In this document: positions 48,483-60,844 of the stretch, piece by piece | Numbering within the stretch: position 1 is the stretch's first letter | Layout of the letters: each line of letters starts with the position of its first letter | Assembly (NCBI RefSeq): GCF_051020765.1 | Contig: NW_027469104.1 | Location: 558,001 to 622,000 of the forward strand | DNA: 64,000 nucleotides | From: Lasioglossum baleicum | Taxonomy: Eukaryota > Arthropoda > Insecta > Hymenoptera > Halictidae | Direction: 5' to 3' | Notes under the pieces: model-generated | What the model was told of the DNA's origin: nothing | The model's input: only the letters and a program-made list of their open reading frames with translations | The model's database searches: none | Program-made: the position numbers and the translations under genes

Positions 48483-50848
48483 CGTTATGCGTTATGCGTT
48501 ATGCGTTATGCGTTATGCGTTATGCGTTATGCGTTATGCGTTATGCGTTATGCGTTATGCGTTATGCGTTATGCGTTATGCGTCATGCGTCATGCGTTAT
48601 GCGTTATGCGTTATGCGTTATGCGTTATGCGTTATGCGTTATGCGTTATGCGTTATTCGTTATGCGTTATGCGTTATGCGTTATGCGTTATGCGTTATGC
48701 GTTACGCGTTATGCGTTATGCGTTACGCGTTATGCGTTATGCGTTATGCGTTATGCGTTATGCGTTATGCGTTATGCGTTATGCGTTATGCGTTATGCGT
48801 TATGCGTTATGCGTTATGCGTTATGCGTTATGCGTTATGCGTTATGCGTTATGCGTTATGCGTTATGCGTTATGCGTTATGCGTTAAGCGTTATGCGTTA
48901 TGCGTTAAGCGTTATACGTTATGCGATATGCGTTATTCGTTATGCGTTATGCGTTATGCGTTATGCGTTATACGTTATGCGATATGCGTTATTCGTTATG
49001 CGTTATGCGTTATGCGTTATGCGTTATGCGTTATGCGTTATGCGTTATGCGTTATGCGTTATGTGTTATGCGTTATGCGTTATGCGTTATGCGTTATGCG
49101 TTATGCGTTATGTGTTATGCGTTGTGCATTACGGGTTATGCGATATGCGTTATGCGTTATGCGTTACGCGTTCTGCGTTATGCGTTATGCGTTATGCGTT
49201 AAGCGTTATACGTTATGCGATATGCGTTATTCGTTATGCGTTATGCGTTATGCGTTATGCGTTATGCGTTATGCGTTATGCGTTATGCGTTATGCGTTAT
49301 GCGTTATGCGTTATGCGTCATGCGTCATGCGTTATGCGTTATGCGTTATGCGTTATGCGTTATGCGTTATGCGTTATGCGTTATGCGTTATGCGTTATGC
49401 GTTATGCGTTATGCGTTATTCGTTATGCGTTATGCGTTATGCGTTATGCGTTATGCGTTATGCGTTATGCGTTATGCGTTACGCGTTCTGCGTTATGCGT
49501 TATGCGTTAAGCGTTATACGTTATGCGATATGCGTTATTCGTTATGCGTTATGCGTTATGCGTTGTGGGTTATCCGTTATGCGTCATGCGTTATCCGTTA
49601 TGCGTTATGCGTTATGCGTTATCCGTTATGCGTTATCCGTTATGCGTTACGCGTTATGCGTTATGCGTTATGCGTTATGCGTTATGCGTTATGCGTTATG
49701 CGTCATGCGTCATGCGTTATGCGTTATGCGTTATGCGTTATGCGTTATGCGTTATGCGTTATGCGTTATGCGTTATGCGTTATGCGTTATGCGTTATGCG
49801 TTATGCGTTATGCGTTATGCGTTATGCGTTATTCGTTATGCGTTATGCGTTATGCGTTATGCGTTATGCGTTATGCGTTATGCGTTATGCGTTATGTGTT
49901 ATGCGTTATGCGTTATGCGTTATGCGTTATGCGTTATGCGTTATGTGTTATGCGTTGTGCATTACGGGTTATGCGATATGCGTTATGCGTTATGCGTTAC
50001 GCGTTCTGCGTTATGCGTTATGCGTTATGCGTTATGCGTTAAGCGTTATACGTTATGCGATATGCGTTATTCGTTATGCGTTATGCGTTATGCGTTATGC
50101 GTTATGCGTTATGCGTTATGCGTTATGCGTTATGCGTTATGCGTTATGCGTTATGCGTTATGCGTTATGCGTTATGCGTTATGCGTTATGCGTTATGCGT
50201 CATGCGTCATGCGTTATGCGTTATGCGTTATGCGTTATGCGTTATGCGTTATGCGTTATGCGTTATGCGTTATGCGTTATGCGTTATGCGTTATGCGTTA
50301 TGCGTTATGCGTTATGCGTTATTCGTTATGCGTTATGCGTTATGCGTTATGCGTTATGCGTTATGCGTTATGCGTTATGCGTTACGCGTTCTGCGTTATG
50401 CGTTATGCGTTAAGCGTTATACGTTATGCGATATGCGTTATTCGTTATGCGTTATGCGTTATGCGTTGTGGGTTATCCGTTATGCGTCATGCGTTATCCG
50501 TTATGCGTTATGCGTTATGCGTTATGCGTTATCCGTTATGCGTTATCCGTTATGCGTTACGCGTTATGCGTTATGCGTTATGCGTTATGCGTTATGCGTT
50601 ATGCGTCATGCGTCATGCGTTATGTGTTATGCCTTATGCGTTATGCGTTATGCGTTATGCGTTATGCGTTATGCGTTATGCGTTATGCGTTATGCGTTAT
50701 GCGTTATTCGTTATGCGTTATGCGTTATGCGTTATGCGTTATGCGTTATGCGTTATGCGTTATGCGTTATGCGTTATGCGTTATGCGTTATGCGTTATGC
50801 GTTATGCGTTATGCGTTATGCGTTATGCGTTATGCGTTATGCGTTGTG
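48483..50848 (+). repeat. Complex block 7 (no P module for 2.4 kb)
   Basis: CAT pair, G7T, two lone T6C units (about 48701 and 48722), T6A, double A, CATTACG (49113-49175), A block, CAT pair, G7T, T6C-A5C, A block, GTG C form, CAT pair, G7T, CATTACG (49946-50008), A block, CAT pair, G7T, T6C-A5C, A block, GTG C form, CAT pair, C1T, G2C, G7T and cores, ending in an A5G unit just before the 14-mer. Confidence 0.88.
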
Positions 50849-51065
50849 ACTTTTTCATTGAGCGTTATGCGTTATGCGTAATGCGTTATGCATTATGCGT
50901 TATGCGTTATGCGTAATGCGTTATGAGTAATGTGTCAAGCGTTATGCGTTATGGACTATGCTTTATGCGTTATGCGTTATGGGTTATCCGTTATGCGTCA
51001 TGCGTTATCCGTTATGGACTATGCTTTATGCGTTATGCGTTATGGGTTATCCGTTATGCGTCATG
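50849..51065 (+). repeat. P-double module 40 (tgtcaag form)
   Basis: The tgtcatg unit has changed to tgtcaag. Modules 45 and 46 share this. Confidence 0.93.
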
Positions 51066-52633
51066 CGTTATGCGTTATGCGTTATGCGTTATGCGTTATG
51101 CGTTATGCGTTATGCGTTATGCGTTATGCGTTATGCGTTATGCGTTATGCGTTATGCGTTATGCGTTATGCGTTATGCGTTATGCGTTATGCGTTATGCG
51201 TTATGCGTTATGCGTTATGCGTTATGCGTTATGCGTTATGCGTTATGCGTTACGCGTTCTGCGTTATGCGTTATGCGTTAAGCGTTATACGTTATGCGAT
51301 ATGCGTTATTCGTTATGCGTTATGCGTTATGCGTTGTGGGTTATCCGTTATGCGTCATGCGTTATCCGTTATGCGTTATGCGTTATGCGTTATGCGTTAT
51401 CCGTTATGCGTTATCCGTTATGCGTTACGCGTTATGCGTTATGCGTTATGCGTTATGCGTTATGCGTTATGCGTTATGCGCCATGCGTCATGCGTTATGC
51501 GTTATGCGTTATGCGTTATGCGTTATGCGTTATGCGTTATGCGTTATGCGTTATGCGTTATGCGTTATGCGTTATGCGTTATGCGTTATGCGTTATTCGT
51601 TATGCGTTATGCGTTATGCGTTATGCGTTATGCGTTATGCGTTATGCGTTATGCGTTATGCGTTATGCGTTATGTGTTATGCGTTATGCGTTATGCGTTA
51701 TGCGTTATGCGTTATGCGTTATGCGTTATGCGTTATGTGTTATGCGTTGTGCATTACGGGTTATGCGATATGCGTTATGCGTTATGCGTTACGCGTTCTG
51801 CGTTATGCGTTATGCGTTAAGCGTTATACGTTATGCGATATGCGTTATTCGTTATGCGTTATGCGTTATGCGTTATGCGTTATGCGTTATGCGTTATGCG
51901 TTATGCGTTATGCGTTATGCGTTATGCGTTATGCGTTATGCGTTATGCATTATGCGTTATGCGTTATGCGTCATGCGTCATGCGTTATGCGTTATGCGTT
52001 AAGCGTTATGCGTTATGCGTTATGCGTTATGCGTTATGCGTTATGCGTTATGCGTTATGCGTTATGCGTTATTCGTTATGCGTTATGCGTTATGCGTTAT
52101 GCGTTATGCGTTATGCGTTATGCGTTACGCGTTCTGCGTTATGCGTTATGCGTTAAGCGTTATATGTTATGCGATATGCGTTATTCGTTATGCGTTATGC
52201 GTTATGCGTTGTGGGTTATCCGTTATGCGTCATGCGTTATCCGTTATGCGTTATGCGTTATGCGTTATCCGTTATGCGTTATCCGTTATGCGTTACGCGT
52301 TATGCGTTATGCGTTATGCGTTATGCGTTATGCGTTATGCGTCATGCGTCATGCGTTATGCGTTATGCCTTATGCCTTATGCGTTATGCGTTATGCGTTA
52401 TGCGTTATGCGTTATGCGTTATGCGTTATGCGTTATGCGTTATGCGTTATGCGTTATGCGTTATTCGTTATGCGTTATGCGTTATGCGTTATGCGTTATG
52501 CGTTATGCGTTATGCGTTATGCGTTATGCGTTATGCGTTATGCGTTATGCGTTATGCGTTATGCGTTATGCGTTATGCGTTATGCGTTATGCGTTATGCG
52601 TTATGCGTTATGCGTTATGCGTTATGCGTTATG
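51066..52633 (+). repeat. Complex block 8
   Basis: Run, T6C-A5C (51250), A block, GTG C form, a CAT pair whose first unit is cgccatg, G7T, CATTACG (51738-51800), A block, G2A, CAT pair, T6A, G7T, T6C-A5C, an A block with tgttatg in place of its core, GTG C form, CAT pair, two G2C units, G7T and a core run. Confidence 0.88.
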
Positions 52634-52850
52634 ACTTTTTCATTGAGCGTTATGCGTTATGCGTAATGCGTTATGCATTATGCGTTATGCGTTATGCGTA
52701 ATGCGTTATGAGTAATGTGTCATGCGTTATGCGTTATGGACTATGCTTTATGCGTTATGCGTTATGGGTTATCCGTTATGCGTCATGCGTTATCCGTTAT
52801 GGACTATGCTTTATGCGTTATGCGTTATGGGTTATCCGTTATGCGTCATG
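52634..52850 (+). repeat. P-double module 41
   Basis: Canonical form with the ordinary tgtcatg unit. Confidence 0.93.
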
Positions 52851-54019
52851 CGTTATGCGTTATGCGTTATGCGTTATGCGTTATGCGTTATGCGTTATGC
52901 GTTATGCGTTATGCGTTATGCGTTATGCGTTATGCGTTATGCGTTATGCGTTATGCGTTATGCGGTATGCGTTATGCGTTCTGCGTTATGCGTTATGCGT
53001 TATGCGTTATGCGTTATGCGTTATGCGTTATGCGTTATGCGTTATGCGTTATGCGTTATGCGTTATGCGTTATGCGTTATGCGTTATGCGTTATGCGTTA
53101 TGCGTTATGCGTTATGCGTTATGCGTTATGCGTTATGCGTTATGCGTTATGCGTTATGCGTTATGCGTTATGCGTTATGCGTTATGCGTTATGCGTTATG
53201 CGTTATGCGTTATGCGTTATGCGTTATGCGTTATGCGTTATGCGTTATGCGTTATGCGTTATGCGTTATGCGTTATGCGTTATGCGTTATGCGTTATGCG
53301 TTATGCGTTATACGTTATGCGATATGCGTTATTCGTTATGCGTTATGCGTTATGCGTTATGCGTTATACGTTATGCGATATGCGTTATTCGTTATGCGTT
53401 ATGCGTTATGCGTTATGCGTTATGCGTTATGCGTTATGCGTTATGCGTTATGCGTTATGCGTTATGCGTTATGTGTTATGCGTTATGCGTTATGCGTTAT
53501 GCGTTATGCGTTACGCGTTCTGCGTTATGCGTTATGCGTTAAGCGTTATACGTTATGCGATATGCGATATTCGTTATGCGTTATGCGTTATGCGTTGTGG
53601 GTTATCCGTTATGCGTCATGCGTTATCCGTTATGCGTTATGCGTTATGCGTTATGCGTTATCCGTTATGCGTTATCCGTTATGCGTTACGCGTTATGCGT
53701 TATGCGTTATGCGTTATGCGTTATGCGTCATGCGTCATGCGTTATGCGTTATGCGTTATGCGTTATGCGTTATGCGTTATGCGTTATGCGTTATGCGTTA
53801 TGCGTTATGCGTTATGCGTTATGCGTTATGCGTTATGCGTTATGCGTTATTCGTTATGCGTTATGCGTTATGCGTTATGCGTTATGCGTTATGCGTTATG
53901 CGTTATGCGTTATGCGTTATGCGTTATGCGTTATGCGTTATGCGTTATGCGTTATGCGTTATGCGTTATGCGTTATGCGTTATGCGTTATGCGTTATGCG
54001 TTATGCGTTATGCGTTATG
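52851..54019 (+). repeat. Run with T4G unit, double A without T6A, GTG block
   Basis: A cggtatg unit near 52963 and a lone A5C break an early run. A double A lacking its opening T6A lies near 53305. Then C1T, T6C-A5C, an A block whose last unit is cgatatt, GTG C form, CAT pair, G7T and cores. Confidence 0.88.
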
Positions 54020-54033
54020 ACTTTTTCATTGAG
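54020..54033 (+). repeat. Orphan P 14-mer
   Basis: acttttt-cattgag followed by cores and a lone ctttatg (54083), with no T4A, agtaatg or tgtcatg. A complete P module begins 154 bases (22 units) later. It is the only copy of the 14-mer without the rest of the module. Confidence 0.93.
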
Positions 54034-54173
54034 CGTTATGCGTTATGCGTTATGCGTTATGCGTTATGCGTTATGCGTTATGCTTTATGCGTTATGCGTT
54101 ATGCGTTATGCGTTATGCGTTATGCGTTATGCGTTATGCGTTATGCGTTATGCGTTATGCGTTATGCGTTATG

Positions 54174-54341
54174 ACTTTTTCATTGAGCGTTATGCGTTAT
54201 GCGTAATGCGTTATGCATTATGCGTTATGCGTTATGCGTAATGCGTTATGAGTAATGTGTCATGCGTTATGCGTTATGGACTATGCTTTATGCGTTATGC
54301 GTTATGCGTTATCCGTTATGCGTTATCCGTTATGCGTTACG
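54174..54341 (+). repeat. P module 42, G7C-ending type
   Basis: After gactatg and ctttatg it goes through two cores to G7C, core, G7C, core, T6C with no C1G unit, a form found once. Confidence 0.92.
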
Positions 54342-56882
54342 CGTTATGCGTTATGCGTTATGCGTTAAGCGTTATGCGTTATGCGTTATGCGTTATGCGT
54401 TATGCGTTATGCGTTATGCGTTATGCGTCATGCGTCATGCGTTATGCGTTATGCGTTATGCGTTATGCGTTATGCGTTATGCGTTATGCGTTATGCGTTA
54501 TGCGTTATGCGTTATGCGTTGTGCGTTATGCGTTATGCGTTATGCGTTATGCGTTATTCGTTATGCGTTATGCGTTTAGCGTTATGCGTTATGCGTTATG
54601 CGTTATGCGTTATGCGTTATGCGTTATGCGTTATGCGTTATGCGTTATGCGTTATGCGTTATGCGTTATGCGTTATGCGTTATGCGTTATGCGTTATGCG
54701 TTATGCGTTATGCGTTATGCGTTATGCGTTATGCGTTATGCGTTATGCGTTATGCGTTATGCGTTATGCGTTATGCGTTATGCGTTATGCGTTATGCGTT
54801 ATGCGTTATGCGTTATGCGTTATGCGTTATGCGTTATGCGTTATGCGTTATGCGTTATGCGTTATGCGTTATGCGTTATGCGTTATGCGTTATGCGTTAT
54901 GCGTTATGCGTTATGCGTTATGCGTTATGCGTTATGCGTTATGCGTTATGCGTTATGAGTTATACGTTATGCGATATGCGTTATTCGTTATCCGTTATGC
55001 GTTATGCGTTATGCGTTATGCGTTATGCGTTATGCGTTATGCGTTATGCGTTATGCGTTATGCGTTATGCGTTATGCGTTATGCGTTATGCGTTATGCGT
55101 TATGCGTTATGCGTTATGCGTTATGCGTTATGCGTTATGCGTTATGCGTTATGCGTTATGCGTTATGCGTTATGCGTTATGCGTTATGCGTTATGCGTTA
55201 AGCGTTATACGTTATGCGATATGCGTTATTCGTTATGCGTTATGCGTTATGCGTTATGCGTTATACGTTATGCGATATGCGTTATTCGTTATGCGTTATG
55301 CGTTATGCGTTATGCGTTATGCGTTATGCGTTATGCGTTATGCGTTATGCGTTATGCGTTATGCGTTATGCGTTATGCGTTATGTGTTATGCGTTATGCG
55401 TTATGCGTTATGCGTTATGCGTTATGCGTTATGCGTTATGTGTTATGCGTTGTGCATTACGGGTTATGCGATATGCGTTATGCGTTATGCGTTACGCGTT
55501 CTGCGTTATGCGTTATGCGTTAAGCGTTATACGTTATGCGATATGCGTTATTCGTTATGCGTTATGCGTTATGCGTTATGCGTTATGCGTTATGCGTTAT
55601 GCGTTATGCGTTATGCGTTATGCGTTATGCGTTATGCGTTATGCGTTATGCGTTATGCGTCATGCGTCATGCGTTATGCGTTATGCGTTATGCGTTATGC
55701 GTTATGCGTTATGCGTTATGCGTTATGCGTTATGCGTTATGCGTTATGCGTTATGCGTTATGCGTTATGCGTTATGCGTTATTCGTTATGCGTTATGCGT
55801 TATGCGTTATGCGTTATGCGTTATGCGTTATGCGTTATGCGTTATGCGTTACGCGTTCTGCGTTATGCGTTATGCGTTAAGCGTTATACGTTATGCGATA
55901 TGCGTTATTCGTTATGCGTTATGCGTTATGCGTTGTGGGTTATCCGTTATGCGTCATGCGTTATCCGTTATGCGTTATGCGTTATGCGTTATGCGTTATC
56001 CGTTATGCGTTATCCGTTATGCGTTACGCGTTATGCGTTATGCGTTATGCGTTATGCGTTATGCGTTATGCGTTATGCGTTATGCGTTATGCGTTATGCG
56101 TTATGCGTTATGCGTCATGCGTCATGCGTTATGCGTTATGCGTTATGCGTTATGCGTTATGCGTTATGCGTTATGCGTTATGCGTTATGCGTTATGCGTT
56201 ATGCGTTATGCGTTATGCGTTATGCGTTATGCGTTATTCGTTATGCGTTATGCGTTATGCGTTATGCGTTATGCGTTATGCGTTATGCGTTATGCGTTAT
56301 GCGTTATGCGTTACGCGTTCTGCGTTATGCGTTATGCGTTAAGCGTTATACGTTATGCGATATGCGTTATTCGTTATGCGTTATGCGTTATGCGTTGTGG
56401 GTTATCCGTTATGCGTCATGCGTTATCCGTTATGCGTTATGCGTTATGCGTTATCCGTTATCCGTTATGCGTTACGCGTTATGCGTCATGCGTTATGCGT
56501 TATGCGTTATGCGTTATGCGTTATGCGTCATGCGTCATGCGTTATGCGTTATGCGTTATGCGTTATGCGTTATGCGTTATGCGTCATGCGTTATGCGTTA
56601 TGCGTTATGCGTTATGCGTCATGCGTCATGCGTTATGCGTTATGCGTTATGCGTTATGCGTTATGCGTTATGCGTTATGCGTTATGCGTTATGCGTTATG
56701 CGTTATGCGTTATGCGTTATGCGTTATGCGTTATGCGTTATGCGTTATGCGTTATGCGTTATGCGTTATTCGTTATGCGTTATGCGTTATGCGTTATGCG
56801 TTATGCGTTATGCGTTATGCGTTATGCGTTATGCGTTATGCGTTATGCGTTATGCGTTATGCGTTATGCGTTATGCGTTATG
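54342..56882 (+). repeat. Complex block 9
   Basis: T6A, CAT pair, A5G, G7T, a private cgtttag unit near 54573, a run of about 54 cores, a decayed A block starting agttata (near 54957), a run, double A, C1T, CATTACG (55441-55503), then two rounds of A block, CAT pair or GTG C form, G7T and T6C-A5C, a GTG block with adjacent G7C units, clustered T4C units, G7T and cores. Confidence 0.87.
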
Positions 56883-57099
56883 ACTTTTTCATTGAGCGTT
56901 ATGCGTTATGCGTAATGCGTTATGCATTATGCGTTATGCGTTATGCGTAATGCGTTATGAGTAATGTGTCATGCGTTATGCGTTATGGACTATGCTTTAT
57001 GCGTTATGCGTTATGGGTTATCCGTTATGCGTCATGCGTTATCCGTTATGGACTATGCTTTATGCGTTGTGCGTTATGGGTTATCCGTTATGCGTCATG
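56883..57099 (+). repeat. P-double module 43 (A5G variant)
   Basis: The first core after the second ctttatg is A5G, shared only with module 47. Confidence 0.93.
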
Positions 57100-57358
57100 C
57101 GTTATGCGTTATGCGTTATGCGTTATGCGTTATGCGTTATGCGTTATGCGTTATGCGTTATGCGTTATGCGTTATGCGTTATCCGTTATGCGTTACGCGT
57201 TATGCGTTATGCGTTATGCGTTATGCGTTATGCGTCATGCGTTATCCGTTATACGTTATGCGTTATGCGTTATGCGTTATGCGTTATGCGTTTTGCGTTA
57301 TGCGTTATGCGTTATGCGTTATGCGTTATGCGTTATGCGTTATGCGTTATGCGTTATG
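57100..57358 (+). repeat. Reduced G7C/T6C block with A5T unit
   Basis: Run, G7C, T6C, T4C, G7C and G7A (57241-57254), an A5T unit ending at 57295, then cores. Copied at 62406-62615. Confidence 0.9.
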
Positions 57359-57568
57359 TGTTATGCGTTGTGCTTTACGGGTTATGCGATATGCGTTATG
57401 CGTTATGACTTTTTCATTGAGCGTTATGCGTTATGCGTAATGCGTTATGCATTATGCGTTATGCGTTATGCGTAATGCGTTATGAGTAATGTGTCATGCG
57501 TTATGCGTTATGGACTATGCTTTATGCGTTATGCGTTGTGGGTTATCCGTTATGCGTCATGCGTTATC
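57359..57568 (+). repeat. CTTTACG lead plus P-B module 44
   Basis: The 14-mer is at 57408-57421; last CTTTACG lead in the window. Confidence 0.92.
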
Positions 57569-58296
57569 CGTTATGCGTTATGCGTTATGCGTTATGCGTT
57601 ATGCGTTATGCGTTATGCGTCATGCGTCATGCGTTATGAGTTATGCGTTATGCGTTATGCGTTATGCGTTATGCGTTATGCGTTATGCGTTGTGCGTTAT
57701 GCGTTATGCGTTATGCGTTATGCGTTATTCGTTATGCGTTATGCGTTATGCGTTATGCGTTATGCGTTATGCGTTATGCGTTATGCGTTATGCGTTATGC
57801 GTTACGCGTTCTGCGTTATGCGTTATGCGTTAAGCGTTATACGTTATGCGATATGCGTTATTCGTTATGCGTTATGCGTTATGCGTTGTGGGTTATCCGT
57901 TATGCGTCATGCGTTATCCGTTATGCGTTATGCGTTATGCGTTATGCGTTATCCGTTATGCGTTATCCGTTATGCGTTACGCGTTATGCGTTATGCGTTA
58001 TGCGTTATGCGTTATGCGTTATGCGTCATGCGTCATGCGTTATGCGTTATGCCTTATGCGTTATGCGTTATGCGTTATGCGTTATGCGTTATGCGTTATG
58101 CGTTATGCGTTATGCGTTATTCGTTATGCGTTATGCGTTATGCGTTATGCGTTATGCGTTATGCGTTATGCGTTATGCGTTATGCGTTATGCGTTATGCG
58201 TTATGCGTTATGCGTTATGCGTTATGCGTTATGCGTTATGCGTTATGCGTTATGCGTTATGCGTTATGCGTTATGCGTTATGCGTTATGCGTTATG
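57569..58296 (+). repeat. Complex block 10
   Basis: CAT pair, C1A unit (agttatg), A5G, G7T, T6C-A5C, A block, GTG C form, CAT pair, G2C, G7T and a core run. Confidence 0.9.
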
Positions 58297-58513
58297 ACTT
58301 TTTCATTGAGCGTTATGCGTTATGCGTAATGCGTTATGCATTATGCGTTATGCGTTATGCGTAATGCGTTATGAGTAATGTGTCAAGCGTTATGCGTTAT
58401 GGACTATGCTTTATGCGTTATGCGTTATGGGTTATCCGTTATGCGTCATGCGTTATCCGTTATGGACTATGCTTTATGCGTTATGCGTTATGGGTTATCC
58501 GTTATGCGTCATG
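58297..58513 (+). repeat. P-double module 45 (tgtcaag form)
   Basis: Carries tgtcaag and is followed by run, T6C-A5C, A block and GTG C form, as module 40 is. Confidence 0.93.
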
Positions 58514-59934
58514 CGTTATGCGTTATGCGTTATGCGTTATGCGTTATGCGTTATGCGTTATGCGTTATGCGTTATGCGTTATGCGTTATGCGTTATGCGT
58601 TATGCGTTATGCGTTATGCGTTATGCGTTATGCGTTACGCGTTCTGCGTTATGCGTTATGCGTTAAGCGTTATACGTTATGCGATATGCGTTATTCGTTA
58701 TGCGTTATGCGTTATGCGTTGTGGGTTATCCGTTATGCGTCATGCGTTATCCGTTATGCGTTATGCGTTATGCGTTATGCGTTATCCGTTATGCGTTATC
58801 CGTTATGCGTTACGCGTTATGCGTTATGCGTTATGCGTTATGCGTTATGCGTTATGCGTTATGCGTTATGCGTTATGCGTTATGCGTCATGCGTCATGCG
58901 TTATGCGTTATGCGTTATGCGTTATGCGTTATGCGTTATGCGTTATGCGTTATGCGTTATGCGTTATGCGTTATGCGTTATGCGTTATGCGTTATGCGTT
59001 ATGCGTTATGCGTTATTCGTTATGCGTTATGCGTTATGCGTTATGCGTTATGCGTTATGCGTTATGCGTTATGCGTTATGCGTTATGCGTTATGTGTTAT
59101 GCGTTATGCGTTATGCGTTATGCGTTATGCGTTATGCGTTATGCGTTATGCGTTATGTGTTATGCGTTGTGCATTACGGGTTATGCGATATGCGTTATGC
59201 GTTATGCGTTACGCGTTCTGCGTTATGCGTTATGCGTTAAGCGTTATACGTTATGCGATATGCGTTATTCGTTATGCGTTATGCGTTATGCGTTATGCGT
59301 TATGCGTTATGCGTTATGCGTTATGCGTTATGCGTTATGCGTTATGCGTTATGCGTTATGCGTTATGCGTTATGCGTTATGTGTTATGCGTTATGCGTTA
59401 TGCGTTATGCGTTATGCGTTATGCGTTATGCGTTATGCGTTATGTGTTATGCGTTGTGCATTACGGGTTATGCGATATGCGTTATGCGTTATGCGTTACG
59501 CGTTCTGCGTTATGCGTTATGCGTTAAGCGTTATACGTTATGCGATATGCGTTATTCGTTATGCGTTATGCGTTATGCGTTATGCGTTATGCGTTATGCG
59601 TTATGCGTTATGCGTTATGCGTTATGCGTTATGCGTTATGCGTTATGCGTTATGCGTTATGCGTTATGCGTCATGCGTCATGCGTTATGCGTTATGCGTT
59701 ATGCGTTATGCGTTATGCGTTATGCGTTATGCGTTATGCGTTATGCGTTATGCGTTATGCGTTATGCGTTATGCGTTATGCGTTATGCGTTATGCGTTAT
59801 GTGTTATGCGTTATGCGTTATGCGTTATGCGTTATGCGTTATGCGTTATGCGTTATGCGTTATGCGTTATGCGTTATGCGTTATGCGTTATGCGTTGTGG
59901 GTTATCCGTTATGCGTTATGCGTTATGCGTTATG
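58514..59934 (+). repeat. Complex block 11
   Basis: T6C-A5C, A block, GTG C form, CAT pair, G7T, C1T, CATTACG (59158-59220), A block, C1T, CATTACG (59445-59507), A block, CAT pair, C1T, then a bare A5G plus C1G+G7C pair and four units before the 14-mer. Confidence 0.89.
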
Positions 59935-60151
59935 ACTTTTTCATTGAGCGTTATGCGTTATGCGTAATGCGTTATGCATTATGCGTTATGCGTTATGCGT
60001 AATGCGTTATGAGTAATGTGTCAAGCGTTATGCGTTATGGACTATGCTTTATGCGTTATGCGTTATGGGTTATCCGTTATGCGTCATGCGTTATCCGTTA
60101 TGGACTATGCTTTATGCGTTATGCGTTATGGGTTATCCGTTATGCGTCATG
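59935..60151 (+). repeat. P-double module 46 (tgtcaag form)
   Basis: Third tgtcaag copy; a long core run follows instead of a complex block. Confidence 0.93.
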
Positions 60152-60844
60152 CGTTATGCGTTATGCGTTATGCGTTATGCGTTATGCGTTATGCGTTATG
60201 CGTTATGCGTTATGCGTTATGCGTTATGCGTTATGCGTTATGCGTTATGCGTTATGCGTTATGCGTTATGCGTTATGCGTTATGCGTTATGCGTTATGCG
60301 TTATGCGTTATGCGTTATGCGTTATGCGTTATGCGTTATGCGTTATGCGTTATGCGTTATGCGTTATGCGTTATGCGTTATGCGTTATGCGTTATGCGTT
60401 ATGCGTTATGCGTTATGCGTTATGCGTTATGCGTTATGCGTTATGCGTTATGCGTTATGCGTTATGCGTTATGCGTTATGCGTTATGCGTTATGCGTTAT
60501 GCGTTATGCGTTATGCGTTATGCGTTATGCGTTATGCGTTATGCGTTATGCGTTATGCGTTATGCGTTATGCGTTATGCGTTATGCGTTATGCGTTATGC
60601 GTTATGCGTTATGCGTTATGCGTTATGCGTTATGCGTTATGCGTTATGCGTTATGCGTTATGCGTTATGCGTTATGCGTTATGCGTTATGCGTTATGCGT
60701 TATGCGTTATGCGTTATGCGTTATGCGTTATGCGTTATGCGTTATGCGTTATGCGTTATGCGTTATGCGTTATGCGTTATGCGTTATGCGTTATGCGTTA
60801 TGCGTTATGCGTTATGCGTTATGCGTTATGCGTTATGCGTTATG
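60152..60844 (+). repeat. Core run, 99 units
   Basis: Unvaried cores between module 46 and a double A block. Confidence 0.92.
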
